Positions 43,637-53,227 of a DNA stretch of 64,000 nucleotides are shown in pieces. The notes beneath the pieces are model-generated. The model made no database searches, had not been told where the DNA came from, and worked only from the letters and a program-made list of their open reading frames with translations. Position 1 is the stretch's first letter, and every line of letters begins with the position of its first letter. This DNA comes from Cytophagales bacterium. Lineage in GTDB: Bacteria; Bacteroidota; Bacteroidia; Cytophagales; Amoebophilaceae. The stretch is taken from NCBI GenBank assembly GCA_020629455.1, contig JAHDDH010000001.1, forward strand, positions 232,720 through 296,719, read 5' to 3'. The position numbers were made by a program, and so were the translations under genes.

Positions 43637-45574
43637 TTATTTCTTATCATTTTCATTTTTGACCTCCTCATAATCTACATCTGCTACTGTTTCATTATTA
43701 TCATCACTTTCTTTTTTTTCTGATTCATTTTTTTCTGAATTTTTTTGTTGTTTCATCATCTCTTTTAGTTTTTCTTCATCTATACCACTCATCATTTTAG
43801 CAGAAAGTTGACTTAAATTTTCTTTAATCTTTTTAATTTTTTCAATATTTTTTTCTGCATGTGCTGCTTTTATTTCAGAAAGCATTGTAGTTATATTTTC
43901 TTTTTCCTCTGCTGGTAATTTATCCCCCATCTCTTTTAAATTTTTTTCTGTTTGAAAAATTAAAGTATCAGCCTCATTTAAAACTGTAGCCTGTTCTTTC
44001 GACTTTTTATCTGTTTCTGCATGTAGCGTTGCTTCTTTTTTCATTTTTTCAATTTCTTCTTCTGATAAACCTGAAGAAGCCTCAATACGTATTTTCTGTT
44101 CTTTTCCTGTGTCTTGATCTTTGGCAGATACATTGAGAATACCATTGGCATCAATATCAAAAGTAACTTCTATCTTTGGAACCCCTCTTGGCGCTGGTTT
44201 GATACCATCTAGGTGAAACATTCCAATCGTTTTGTTGTCTTTTGACATAGATCTTTCTCCTTGTAATACATGTATTCCTACAGAGGGTTGATTGTCTGAT
44301 GCTGTTGAAAATGTTTCTGATTTTTTTGTTGGTATTGTTGTGTTAGAGGAAATCAATTTTGTAAAAACTCCCCCCATTGTTTCAATACCCAAAGACAATG
44401 GTGTAACATCTAAAAGTAAAACATCTTTCACCTCTCCTGTTAGTACACCTCCTTGAATGGCTGCTCCTACAGCTACTACTTCATCAGGGTTAACACCTTT
44501 TGAAGGTTTTTTTTTAAAAAATTTTTCTACTTCTTCCTGAATTTTAGGAATTCTAGTAGATCCACCTACCAATACAATTTCGTCAATAGCTTCAGCTGAT
44601 AATCCAGCATCTTTCAATGCTTTCTCACAAGGAATCAATGTACGTTTTATTAAATCTTCTGTGATTTGCTCAAATTGGGCTCTTGTAAATGTTTTCACTA
44701 AATGTTTTGGCATACCATCAACTGCAGTAATGTAAGGCAAGTTAATTTCTGTACTGACACTACTTGAAAGCTCTATTTTAGCTTTTTCTGCTGCTTCTTT
44801 CAATCTTTGTAAAGCTGTAGGATCTTTTCTAAGGTCTATATTTTCTTCTGATTTAAAAGTGTCAGCCAACCATTGAATAATTTTTTGATCAAAATTATCA
44901 CCTCCTAGGTTAACATCTCCATTAGTTGACTTTACTTCAAATACACCATCACCCAGCTCTAGAATAGAAATATCAAAAGTACCTCCCCCAAGATCAAAAA
45001 CTGCTATTTTCATTTCTTTATTTTTTTTGTCAAGACCATATGCCAAAGAAGCTGCTGTGGGTTCATTAATAATTCTTTTGACATCTAACCCTGCAATAGC
45101 TCCGGCTTCTTTGGTTGCCTGACGTTCAGCATCATTGAAATAAGCTGGTACTGTAATCACTGCTTCTTTGACTTCTGTTCCTAAATATTCTTCTGCTGTA
45201 CTTTTCATTTTTTGTAGAATCATAGCAGAAATTTCTTGTGGTGTATAATCACGATCGCCAATACTTACTTTAATCGTATCATTATTCCCTTGAGTTACTT
45301 TATATGAAACTTCATCTGTAGCGTCATGGATTTCTGCATACTTCTTTCCCATGAATCTTTTAATAGAGCTAATTGTATTTTCTGGGTTGATAATTGCTTG
45401 CCGTTTAGCAGGATCACCAATTTTTCTTTCACCTTTACCTTTTTCTAAAAAAGCCACTACAGAAGGCGTTGTACGTTTGCCTTCGCTATTTGCAATCACT
45501 ACAGGTTCGTTGCCTTCCATGACGGATACACATGAATTAGTAGTACCAAGGTCAATTCCTATGATTTTTGCCAT
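43637..45574 (-). CDS. dnaK: chaperone protein DnaK
   Basis: A 645-residue Hsp70. The N-terminus [20 protein letters not shown], the ATPase signatures [14 protein letters not shown] and [13 protein letters not shown], the substrate domain ([17 protein letters not shown]) and a C-terminal acidic tail containing EEVK are all present. It folds proteins with DnaJ and GrpE. dnaJ and grpE are not adjacent. It is divergent from prfA over 172 bases that contain a 12-base palindrome. Confidence 0.98.
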   Translation of the reverse strand: MAKIIGIDLGTTNSCVSVMEGNEPVVIANSEGKRTTPSVVAFLEKGKGERKIGDPAKRQAIINPENTISSIKRFMGKKYAEIHDATDEVSYKVTQGNNDTIKVSIGDRDYTPQEISAMILQKMKSTAEEYLGTEVKEAVITVPAYFNDAERQATKEAGAIAGLDVKRIINEPTAASLAYGLDKKNKEMKIAVFDLGGGTFDISILELGDGVFEVKSTNGDVNLGGDNFDQKIIQWLADTFKSEENIDLRKDPTALQRLKEAAEKAKIELSSSVSTEINLPYITAVDGMPKHLVKTFTRAQFEQITEDLIKRTLIPCEKALKDAGLSAEAIDEIVLVGGSTRIPKIQEEVEKFFKKKPSKGVNPDEVVAVGAAIQGGVLTGEVKDVLLLDVTPLSLGIETMGGVFTKLISSNTTIPTKKSETFSTASDNQPSVGIHVLQGERSMSKDNKTIGMFHLDGIKPAPRGVPKIEVTFDIDANGILNVSAKDQDTGKEQKIRIEASSGLSEEEIEKMKKEATLHAETDKKSKEQATVLNEADTLIFQTEKNLKEMGDKLPAEEKENITTMLSEIKAAHAEKNIEKIKKIKENLSQLSAKMMSGIDEEKLKEMMKQQKNSEKNESEKKESDDNNETVADVDYEEVKNENDKK

Positions 45575-45746
45575 AATATTTTTGTTTTTAATTTATTTTA
45601 TAAATACTTTCTTTGTACAAAGCCTTACAACAATTTATATGCCGGTTGAATATCCTCCTAAAAAATAATGTCAATTTGTCAGCTTAAAAAAAATACAAAA
45701 CACAAAAAAATATTGTTTTATTTATAAACAGCACTAAAAATAACCT

Positions 45747-46838
45747 ATGATGATTTCGAAAACCTTACAAAAACAATTGGAGTTTATAGAAAAAAAATTT
45801 CAAGAAGTAAAAATAAAAATCAATGATCCAGGCACTATACAAAACAATCAAATGTATATAGCCCTCAGTCAAGAATATAAAAAATATGAGAAAGTGCTGG
45901 AGGAGTATGAAAAAATGAAAAAAATGACGCAAGAAATCCAAGAAGCCAAAACAATCATACAAATGCCACACACAGAAGAAGATTTTAAAAACATGGCAGT
46001 AAAAGAATGCGCACACCTTATTGATTGCAGAGACCAAACAATTCAAACGCTAAAAAAACTATTACTACCAGAAGATCCTAATGATCAAAAAAATATTGTT
46101 TTAGAAATCCGTGCAGGCACCGGCGGAGATGAGGCAGGTATTTTTGCAGGCAACCTTTTTCGGATGTACATAAGATTTTTTGAAAAAAAAAAATGGCATT
46201 ATAATATGATCCATAGCATTGATAACAGTGCAGGAGGGTATAAAGAAATCATCTGTGAAGTTTCAGGAAAAAAAGTATATGGCACTATGAAATTTGAATC
46301 AGGCGTACACCGAGTACAACGCATACCAGCTACTGAAACACAAGGCCGTGTACATACTTCCGCAGCCAGTGTCATTGTAATGCCAGAAGTAGATGATATT
46401 ACTGTAAAAATCAACATGAATGATATTCGAAAAGATACTTTTTGTTCTTCAGGACCTGGAGGACAATCAGTAAACACTACTTATTCTGCCATTCGCTTGA
46501 CACATATCCCCACAGGCATGGTAGTATCTTGTCAAGATGAAAAATCTCAGCTAAAAAATTTTGACAAAGCAATGAAGGTATTAAGAGCAAGGCTCTATGA
46601 AAAAGAATGTGCTAAAAGACAAGAAACATTATCTCAAGAACGAAAACAAATGGTAAAAACAGGCGATCGATCAGAAAAAATTAGAACCTATAACTATCCT
46701 CAAAACAGAATCACAGATCATAGAATAAAATATACTGCCCATAACCTCAATGCTGTGATGGAAGGTGTATTAGAAGAATTGATAGAAGCATTAAAAGCAT
46801 CCCAGACAATGGAAGAAAATCATGAAAATGCTTCATAA
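45747..46838 (+). CDS. prfA: peptide chain release factor 1
   Basis: A 363-residue RF1. The tripeptide that reads stop codons is PAT in RIPATETQGRVHTSA, as in RF1 rather than RF2 (SPF). The catalytic GGQ is in SSGPGGQSVNTTYSAIR. It recognises UAA and UAG. Two adjacent ATGs (45747, 45750) open the gene. Its 3' end overlaps the lpxH start by 17 bases. Confidence 0.97.
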   Translation: MMISKTLQKQLEFIEKKFQEVKIKINDPGTIQNNQMYIALSQEYKKYEKVLEEYEKMKKMTQEIQEAKTIIQMPHTEEDFKNMAVKECAHLIDCRDQTIQTLKKLLLPEDPNDQKNIVLEIRAGTGGDEAGIFAGNLFRMYIRFFEKKKWHYNMIHSIDNSAGGYKEIICEVSGKKVYGTMKFESGVHRVQRIPATETQGRVHTSAASVIVMPEVDDITVKINMNDIRKDTFCSSGPGGQSVNTTYSAIRLTHIPTGMVVSCQDEKSQLKNFDKAMKVLRARLYEKECAKRQETLSQERKQMVKTGDRSEKIRTYNYPQNRITDHRIKYTAHNLNAVMEGVLEELIEALKASQTMEENHENAS

Positions 46839-47598
46839 AAATTTTTCATTGCAAAAAATTATATTAGATAATATCCCTCCAAAAAAAAAAATTTTTTTTT
46901 GCTCTGATCTACACCTAGGCAGCCATACCGATACAGCAAATAGCGAAGCACGCGAACAAAAAATTATACAATGGCTTACACATATTGAAAAAACAGCATA
47001 TGCTATTTTTTTTTTAGGCGATATATTTGATTTTTGGTTTGAATATGAAAAGGTAGTACCTAAAGGATACATAAAATTTCAAGCAAAAATACAAGCGCTA
47101 TGTCATCAAAAAATCAATATTTTTTTCTTTACAGGCAATCATGATTTATGGTTAGGGGATTATTTTAAAAAAGAATTGGGCGTGGAAGTGGTGAAAAATA
47201 TGGCCTGTTTAAAGGTGAAAGAAAAAAAATTTTTGATAGGCCATGGAGATGATTTAGTACAAAATAAACTATACCAATACACTAAAAAATATATTTACCA
47301 AAACAAACAATGTACGTGGATTTTCAAAAAAATACATCCTGATATTGGCATAAAACTCGCACAATATATTTCAGGTAAAAAAAAAAAAGTAGAAATGATT
47401 AAAAATGATCCGATTTTTGATTGCTGCAAAAAAAAATTTAGTGGGTCACACTATGATTATTATCTATTTGGTCATATACACTATCCTTATACAAGTCCTA
47501 TACACAAAAGTCAATATTATAATGTAGGAGATTGGCTATACCACTACAGCTATGGTGTATATGATGGTCAAATAATGAAGTTAGTATACTTCAAATAG
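46822..47598 (+). CDS. lpxH: UDP-2,3-diacylglucosamine diphosphatase
   Basis: A 258-residue calcineurin-type phosphoesterase of the lipid A pathway. Metal-binding motifs are CSDLHLGSH, FLGDIFDFWFEY, FTGNHDLWLGDY, IGHGDDL and FGHIHYPY. It cleaves UDP from UDP-2,3-diacylglucosamine to give lipid X. It overlaps prfA by 17 bases and converges with the ZIP gene by 8 overlapping bases; the short ATG four codons inside (46828) would lessen the first overlap. With waaA it shows a retained lipid A route. Confidence 0.9.
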   Translation: MKMLHKNFSLQKIILDNIPPKKKIFFCSDLHLGSHTDTANSEAREQKIIQWLTHIEKTAYAIFFLGDIFDFWFEYEKVVPKGYIKFQAKIQALCHQKINIFFFTGNHDLWLGDYFKKELGVEVVKNMACLKVKEKKFLIGHGDDLVQNKLYQYTKKYIYQNKQCTWIFKKIHPDIGIKLAQYISGKKKKVEMIKNDPIFDCCKKKFSGSHYDYYLFGHIHYPYTSPIHKSQYYNVGDWLYHYSYGVYDGQIMKLVYFK

Positions 47599-48328
47599 CA
47601 TATTCCAAAACAGTAGCAGCTAAAGCTCCTAAAAAACTGATGAATAATTTTTGAAAATTTAAATGATGTCCCTCTGTATTGAATTCAAAAAAAATTGTAG
47701 TGGTGATATGTAAAAAACTACCACTAGCAAAGGCAAAAAACAATACAAAATTTTTAGGATTGATTACATGATGATCATGTAGGTATTGCGAGCAATATAA
47801 TCCTATAGGAGAAGCAAAAGCAAAAAGTAATAATAAAAGAAAAATATATTTTTTATTCCGTAGCATATGCGACAAAAAAGTTACTAAAACAAAAGCAACC
47901 GGCACTTTGTGTAACACAATTCCCCAAAGCAAATGACTATGATGATGATGTTCTGTATGTAAATGATGATCACAGTCTATCAAAACTAAACCATCAAAAA
48001 AAGCATGGATACAGAGGGCTAATAGAAGTGTGAAAATATTAGTTTTTTTTTGCGTTTCATGGCTGTGTCCATGCTCAATGCCTTTACTGAAAAATTCTAA
48101 AAACAGCTGAAAAAAAAATCCAGCCAACACATAAAGTCCTATAAAGGAATGATGATGATTCAAAGAAAAAACATCTGGAAAAATATGTAATACTGTAATG
48201 GCCAATAAGTATCCTCCAGAGAATACAAGCATAAATTGCATGACTTTATCTTTTTTAGCAAAAGATAAAAAACCAACACTGCCAAAAATAATCACAGTAA
48301 AAAATAAAACACTAATTTTTAATAACAT
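47591..48328 (-). CDS. ZIP-family metal transporter
   Basis: A 245-residue membrane protein with about eight helices. Histidine-rich loops are visible: GIEHGHSHETQKKT (about residue 88) and HHLHTEHHHHSH (about residue 123), with metal-binding helices containing HAFFDGLVL and HKVPVAFVL. ZIP proteins bring zinc or other divalent metals into the cytoplasm. No regulator is adjacent. The last codons overlap those of lpxH on the opposite strand. Confidence 0.88.
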   Translation of the reverse strand: MLLKISVLFFTVIIFGSVGFLSFAKKDKVMQFMLVFSGGYLLAITVLHIFPDVFSLNHHHSFIGLYVLAGFFFQLFLEFFSKGIEHGHSHETQKKTNIFTLLLALCIHAFFDGLVLIDCDHHLHTEHHHHSHLLWGIVLHKVPVAFVLVTFLSHMLRNKKYIFLLLLLFAFASPIGLYCSQYLHDHHVINPKNFVLFFAFASGSFLHITTTIFFEFNTEGHHLNFQKLFISFLGALAATVLEYAI

Positions 48329-48337
48329 AATTTTATA

Positions 48338-48847
48338 TTAATTTTTATTTAAAAAATTTAAAAAATAAAACCCACTAGGATTTCTTATATACATCAAACA
48401 GTAAAGTAATCTACAGAGGGTCTGCATATTATTTGCAAAAAAATTTTTCTTGCTATTAATTTTATAGATATGGGCCCAAAAAAAAGGCTTCTGTTTTTGA
48501 AATATTAACCAACGTTCAAAACTTTGGATATGATAAGGAGTTGTATAAAAAAAAATAGTAATAATTGGCACTTGGTATTGAGCACAAATTTCCCATATTT
48601 TTTTTTGTTTTTGCTGATTTTTTCCTGCAGAAGGTGTATGAAATAAAAAAAGGAATTCAATCGTTTTTGCATGACGTATCAAAAATGGAATCATATGTTG
48701 GTCGTGAATCAACTGTTGAATATTTTTTTTTGAAGGATCTACTATAAACTTATTGCAAGTAACAAACAGATGAAAGAATTTTTTTTGATTTAAAAAATTT
48801 ATCCAAGCATGTATAGGAATTACATCATCACCTACAATTAATACCAT
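48338..48847 (-). CDS. unknown protein, possibly a shortened HldD-like epimerase
   Basis: A 169-residue protein with no clear family. Its start (MVLIVGDDVIPIHAWINFLNQKKFFHL) and two later stretches (KIWEICAQYQVPIITIFF and KPFFWAHIYKIN) echo, in order, the Rossmann strand, the CxxxxIPxI strand and a FWxxxxFFN-like region of Bacteroidota ADP-heptose epimerases. The glycine-rich NAD motif is missing and the length is about half. It may be a remnant, a heavily shortened paralogue or unrelated. It is in the minus-strand run between trxB and the ZIP gene. Confidence 0.45.
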   Translation of the reverse strand: MVLIVGDDVIPIHAWINFLNQKKFFHLFVTCNKFIVDPSKKNIQQLIHDQHMIPFLIRHAKTIEFLFLFHTPSAGKNQQKQKKIWEICAQYQVPIITIFFYTTPYHIQSFERWLIFQKQKPFFWAHIYKINSKKNFFANNMQTLCRLLYCLMYIRNPSGFYFLNFLNKN

Positions 48848-48865
48848 GCAATTGTAGACAATAAT

Positions 48866-49786
48866 TTATTGCGTTAAAAATCTTTCAGCATCCAAGGCCG
48901 CCATACAACCACTACCAGCTGCTGTGACCGCTTGCCTATAAATAGGATCTTGTACATCTCCTGCGGCAAATACACCTTTTAAATTGGTGACAGTACTATC
49001 AGGTTTTGTTTGGATATAGCCATTTTTATCTACTTGTATGGCTGGTAAAAATAAATTGGTATTGGGTTGATGTCCTATCGCAATAAATAATCCGCTAAGA
49101 GATATATTGGTAGTGCTATCTGTATCCTTGTCATATATTTGTACATTTTCTAAATGCTGACTACCTTGCATTTTTTTTACGGATGTATGAAAAAAAATCT
49201 GAACATTTTTTTTCTGTTTTATTTTTTTTTGCATGATATATGATGCACGCATTGCATGACTTCTCACAAATACATATACATTTTTACACATTTTAGACAA
49301 ATATAAAGCTTCCTCTACTGCAGTGTCACCTCCTCCTACAACACCCACGTTTTGATTTTTAAAGAAAAAACCATCACATACAGCACAAGCAGAAACTCCT
49401 TTACCATAAAAATTTTTTTCTTCTGGCAACCCTAACCACTTTGCAGAAGCACCTGTAGCAATAATGATGGCTTGGGATAAAAATTTTTTTCCTTCGCTAT
49501 CTGTTATTGCATAAGGATATTGATGAAAATCTACGGCTATAATAGCTTGAGATATCACTTTTGTGCCAAAACGTTGGGCTTGTGCTTGAAAGTCTAACAT
49601 CATCTGAGAACCTAAAATCCCCTTAGGATAACCAGGATAATTTTCAACATCAGTTGTCAATGTAAGTTGACCTCCAGGCTGATTTCCTTGATATAGTATG
49701 GGTTGTAGTCCTGCTCTTGCAGCATAGATAGCAGCTGTATATCCGGCAGGTCCTGCACCTATAATGGTAAGCTCCTGTGGTTTCAT
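48866..49786 (-). CDS. trxB: thioredoxin-disulphide reductase
   Basis: A 306-residue flavoprotein that reduces thioredoxin with NADPH. FAD-binding IIGAGPAGYTAAIYAARAG is at the N-terminus, the redox pair is in SACAVCDGFFF, NADPH-binding GVVGGGDTAVEEALYL follows, and the C-terminus has GVFAAGDVQDPIYRQAVTAAG. All key residues are present. It follows rpoD by 14 bases on the same strand. Confidence 0.96.
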   Translation of the reverse strand: MKPQELTIIGAGPAGYTAAIYAARAGLQPILYQGNQPGGQLTLTTDVENYPGYPKGILGSQMMLDFQAQAQRFGTKVISQAIIAVDFHQYPYAITDSEGKKFLSQAIIIATGASAKWLGLPEEKNFYGKGVSACAVCDGFFFKNQNVGVVGGGDTAVEEALYLSKMCKNVYVFVRSHAMRASYIMQKKIKQKKNVQIFFHTSVKKMQGSQHLENVQIYDKDTDSTTNISLSGLFIAIGHQPNTNLFLPAIQVDKNGYIQTKPDSTVTNLKGVFAAGDVQDPIYRQAVTAAGSGCMAALDAERFLTQ

Positions 49787-49800
49787 ATGTAGTTTGATTT

Positions 49801-50670
49801 TCAGTCTTTGACGAGGTAGGATTTTAAATTATGATTTTGAGATGGTTTTCTTAATCTTTTTATCACTTTTTCTTTGATTTGCCTTACTCTTTCTCTTGTC
49901 AAATTGAGCTTCAAACCAATTTCTTCTAAAGTAGCTGGCTGCTCTCCATTTAAACCAAAAAAAAGAATCAATATTTTAGATTCTCGATCTTCTAGGGTAC
50001 ACAAAATTCTACTGACTTCTGCTACTAAAGAATCATTCATGAGCTCATTGTCAGGTTTTTCTTCTGAATCATCTTCTAAAACATCGAGTAAACTACCGTC
50101 TTCTCCTTGTGAAAATGGGGTATTGATAGAAATATGTCTTCCTGATATTTTCATCGTATCATTGACTTCTTCTGCAGAGATATCCAGAGCATCTGATAGT
50201 TCTCCGTCAGTAGGTTCTCTTTCATATTCCTGCTCTAGCTTAAAGGCAGTTTTGGCCACTTTATTCAAAGAACCTACACGGTTTAAAGGTAATCGTACAA
50301 TACGAGATTGTTCGGCTAGTGCTTGTAAAATGGCTTGCCGTATCCACCAAACAGCATAAGAAATAAATTTGAATCCTCTTGTTTCATCAAAACGTTTGGC
50401 AGCTTTTATCAAACCTATATTTCCTTCGTTGATCAAGTCACTCAATTCAATGCCTTGGTTTTGGTATTGCTTGGCCACGGAAACTACAAAACGTAAATTG
50501 GCTTTGGTAAGTTTATCTAAAGCATTTTGGTCTCCTTTTTTTATTTTTTTTGATAATTCAATTTCTTCTTCGGCAGTAATCAAAGACACACGACCTATTT
50601 CTTGAAGATATTTGTCTAAAGAATAATTTTCTCTATTAGTAATTTGTTTACTAATTTTTAGTTGTCTCAT
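49801..50670 (-). CDS. rpoD: RNA polymerase primary sigma factor
   Basis: A 289-residue sigma-70 of the short type characteristic of Bacteroidota (no region 1.1 and no long insertion). Region 2 has [34 protein letters not shown] and AVWWIRQAI (in segments below 20 residues: [14 protein letters not shown]). Region 3 has [13 protein letters not shown] and region 4 has [18 protein letters not shown]. In this phylum it recognises TTTG/TAnnTTTG promoters rather than E. coli consensus. It lies in the conserved order rpsO-pnp-rpoD. Confidence 0.95.
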   Translation of the reverse strand: MRQLKISKQITNRENYSLDKYLQEIGRVSLITAEEEIELSKKIKKGDQNALDKLTKANLRFVVSVAKQYQNQGIELSDLINEGNIGLIKAAKRFDETRGFKFISYAVWWIRQAILQALAEQSRIVRLPLNRVGSLNKVAKTAFKLEQEYEREPTDGELSDALDISAEEVNDTMKISGRHISINTPFSQGEDGSLLDVLEDDSEEKPDNELMNDSLVAEVSRILCTLEDRESKILILFFGLNGEQPATLEEIGLKLNLTRERVRQIKEKVIKRLRKPSQNHNLKSYLVKD

Positions 50671-50697
50671 TATGGGTCAATAGCAAATGAAAATATT

Positions 50698-52818
50698 TTA
50701 TTTTTTTTCGGATGATAACAAAGCTTTACGTGAGAGTTTATATTTTCCTTTTTTGTCGATATCTATCAGCTTAATTTCTATTTTTTGTCCAACTGTTAAA
50801 AAATTTTCAATTTTTTCTACCCTTTCTAAAGCAACTTCTGAAATATGTAATAAACCATCTTTCCCAGGCAAAAACTCTATAAAAGCACCAAAATCTAAAA
50901 TAGATTTTACAATTCCTAAATAATGATCGCCAACAACAGGAACTTTGATGAGCAATTGAATTTTTTTGACTGCATTATCTACATTTTTCTGACCAAAGCC
51001 ATATATATGAACAAAAGTTTTTTGATCATTTTCTTGTATTGTGATTGTTGTATTAGTTTCTTTTTGGAGAGATTGAATAGTTTTTCCAGAAGGCCCTATG
51101 AGCGTACGTATCACTTCTGCTTTAATAGGCATAGTGTACATAGTTGGTGCATGTGGTTTATGGGTGTCACGGGCTTTAGTAATCACTTCATCCATTTTTG
51201 ATAAAATATGCAGACGGCCTTTTTTGGCTTGTGCTAAAGCCTGTGTCAATGTATCATAGTCAATACCTGCTATTTTAATATCCATTTGACAAGCAGTGAT
51301 GCCTTTTTGTGTACCTGCAATTTTAAAATCCATATCTCCTATATGGTCTTCATCTCCCAAAATATCAGATAGGATAACATTTTTTTGTGTTTCTTGATCT
51401 ACTACCATACCCATGGCAATACCTGCTACAGCAGATTGTATCGGAATTCCAGCATCCATCATTGCCAAAGAAGCAGCACATACAGTGGCCATTGAAGAAG
51501 AACCATTGGATTCCAAAATATCGGATACAATGCGTATGGTATATAAATTATCAATAGGAAGTATCGCTTTCAAAGCACGGGTAGCCAAATGCCCATGTCC
51601 TATTTCTCTTCGACTTGGACCTCGATTAGGTTTTACTTCACCGGTAGAAAACCCTGGAAAATTATAATGTAAAATAAATTTGCTTTGTGTGTTTTCAGTA
51701 ACACCATCAATAATTTGTTCGTCAAATTGATTTCCTAAAGTAACAGTAGTCAATGACTGAGTTTCTCCTCTTGTAAATAAAGAAGATCCATGGGTGGAAG
51801 GAAGTATATCTACTTCAATAGCAATATTTCTAATCTCATCATTTTTTCTACCATCGAGCCTTTGATTATGTTGTAAAATTAAATCCCTGAGTACTTTTTT
51901 TTTGATTTCATGTAGTGTTTCATCTGTGTTGACAGAAGATGTGTTGCTTTTCTCTGGGGTTTCGCAGTATTTTTTTAATTCTTTTTTTATTTTTTGAAAA
52001 TTCTTTTTTCTTTCTTTTTTATTTTGAATATTTTGAGTAATAATGGTGTGAATTTTATTGTAAAATATTTGATGAAGATCTGAATTTATTACTGGTGTAT
52101 TGACAAGAGTTTCTTCTGCTAATTTTTCAATTTGTAGTTCTTTTTGAAATGCTATTTGTGCTTGACAGTGTATTTTAATAGTTTGGTGTGCATATTTTAT
52201 CGCTTCTATCACTTCCGTCTCGTCAGCTTCGTTCATTTCTCCTTCTACCATTAAAATATTTTCTTCGGTAGCACCTACAATCATATGCATTGTAGCATCT
52301 TTCAAATGATGTTTTAAAGGATTGATACATAGCTGCCCCTTAATTTTAGCTACTCTTACTTCAGAAATAGGATCTATGGAAGGAATCTCTTCTGTAATGG
52401 CCAATGCAGTAGAAGCTGCTAATGCAGCTAAAGTATCGGGTAAAATTTGTTTTTCAGATGAAATTAAGGAAATATTGATCTGTGTTTCATAAAAAAAATT
52501 TTTTGGAAATAAAGGCCTAATGGCTCTATCTACCAAACGTGCTATCAATATTTCTTGTTCGTTAGCCTTTCCTTCTCTTTTAAAAAACCCTCCTGGAATT
52601 CTTCCAGCAGCAGCAAATTTTTCTTGATAATCTACATACAGTGGCAAAAATCCTATGTTCTCTTCTTGTTCTTTATTGACTACTACAGTGGCCAAAATCA
52701 TTGTTTTGCCAGCGGTTAATAATACACTGCCATGGGCTTGCTTAGCTAATCTTCCTGTTTCTAAAATGATGTCATGCCCTGTTGCATTATTTTGTGATGG
52801 AATCGTATAGCGATACAT
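50698..52818 (-). CDS. pnp: polyribonucleotide nucleotidyltransferase
   Basis: A 706-residue PNPase that degrades RNA phosphorolytically. Two RNase PH domains flank a helical linker; motifs include FAAAGRIPGGFFKREGKA, RLVDRAIRPLF, RGPSRREIGHGHLA and SDILGDEDHIGDMDFKIAG. The C-terminal KH (IRTLIGPSGKTIQSLQ) and S1 (GIVKSILDFGAFIEF, GKDGLLHISE) domains are present. It follows rpsO by 86 bases holding a hairpin, as in many bacteria. Confidence 0.97.
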   Translation of the reverse strand: MYRYTIPSQNNATGHDIILETGRLAKQAHGSVLLTAGKTMILATVVVNKEQEENIGFLPLYVDYQEKFAAAGRIPGGFFKREGKANEQEILIARLVDRAIRPLFPKNFFYETQINISLISSEKQILPDTLAALAASTALAITEEIPSIDPISEVRVAKIKGQLCINPLKHHLKDATMHMIVGATEENILMVEGEMNEADETEVIEAIKYAHQTIKIHCQAQIAFQKELQIEKLAEETLVNTPVINSDLHQIFYNKIHTIITQNIQNKKERKKNFQKIKKELKKYCETPEKSNTSSVNTDETLHEIKKKVLRDLILQHNQRLDGRKNDEIRNIAIEVDILPSTHGSSLFTRGETQSLTTVTLGNQFDEQIIDGVTENTQSKFILHYNFPGFSTGEVKPNRGPSRREIGHGHLATRALKAILPIDNLYTIRIVSDILESNGSSSMATVCAASLAMMDAGIPIQSAVAGIAMGMVVDQETQKNVILSDILGDEDHIGDMDFKIAGTQKGITACQMDIKIAGIDYDTLTQALAQAKKGRLHILSKMDEVITKARDTHKPHAPTMYTMPIKAEVIRTLIGPSGKTIQSLQKETNTTITIQENDQKTFVHIYGFGQKNVDNAVKKIQLLIKVPVVGDHYLGIVKSILDFGAFIEFLPGKDGLLHISEVALERVEKIENFLTVGQKIEIKLIDIDKKGKYKLSRKALLSSEKK

Positions 52819-52885
52819 AAAATGTTATAATATTTAAAAAGTTTAAAAAAGAAAAGAAAGAAAAAATTAGGAAGGAGAGAATAAT

Positions 52886-52912
52886 GAGGCTAGTACAATA
52901 GTTACTATCCTC
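52886..52912 (-). terminator. hairpin at the rpsO 3' end, before pnp
   Basis: Ten-base arms (52886-52895 and 52903-52912) with one mismatch and a 7-base loop overlap the rpsO stop codon. In E. coli the rpsO-pnp spacer carries a partial terminator and an RNase III site; this hairpin sits in the equivalent place and may adjust readthrough into pnp. Confidence 0.45.
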
Positions 52913-53180
52913 TAATAGATAATTTTTTGATCAACTGTGTATAAATACTGGTATTTTTTCTCTTAAGATATTTTAACATTTTTTTTCTTTGATTAACTAG
53001 CTTAATGAGCACATATTTTGTGACATGATCTTTTTTATTTTCGTTCATGTGCTTGGAGAGGTATTGAATTTTTTCAGTAAAAATTGCTATTTGTGCTGTT
53101 GAAGCACCAGGACTGTATATTTTTTGGTCTATTGAATTTTTGATGATGATACTTTTTATTTTTTCTTTTGTAAGTGCCAT
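52905..53180 (-). CDS. rpsO: 30S ribosomal protein S15
   Basis: A 91-residue S15. The layout matches: GASTAQIAIFTEKIQYLSKH, NENKKDHVTKYVLIKLVNQR, RKKMLKYLKRKN. Several positions are less conserved than usual (TKYVLIK in place of the common RRGLLK), but length and order fit. The protein binds 16S rRNA helix 22. It precedes pnp and rpoD. Confidence 0.9.
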   Translation of the reverse strand: MALTKEKIKSIIIKNSIDQKIYSPGASTAQIAIFTEKIQYLSKHMNENKKDHVTKYVLIKLVNQRKKMLKYLKRKNTSIYTQLIKKLSIRG

Positions 53181-53227
53181 TTTGAGATAATGTTAAAATA
53201 TAAAATTTAAGAGTACGGATAATATAA

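Noticed and set aside
45611..45622. 12-base palindrome CTTTGTACAAAG upstream of dnaK as a heat-shock operator
   Set aside because: It does not resemble CIRCE or other known operators, and palindromes of this length are expected many times by chance in 64 kb of AT-rich DNA.
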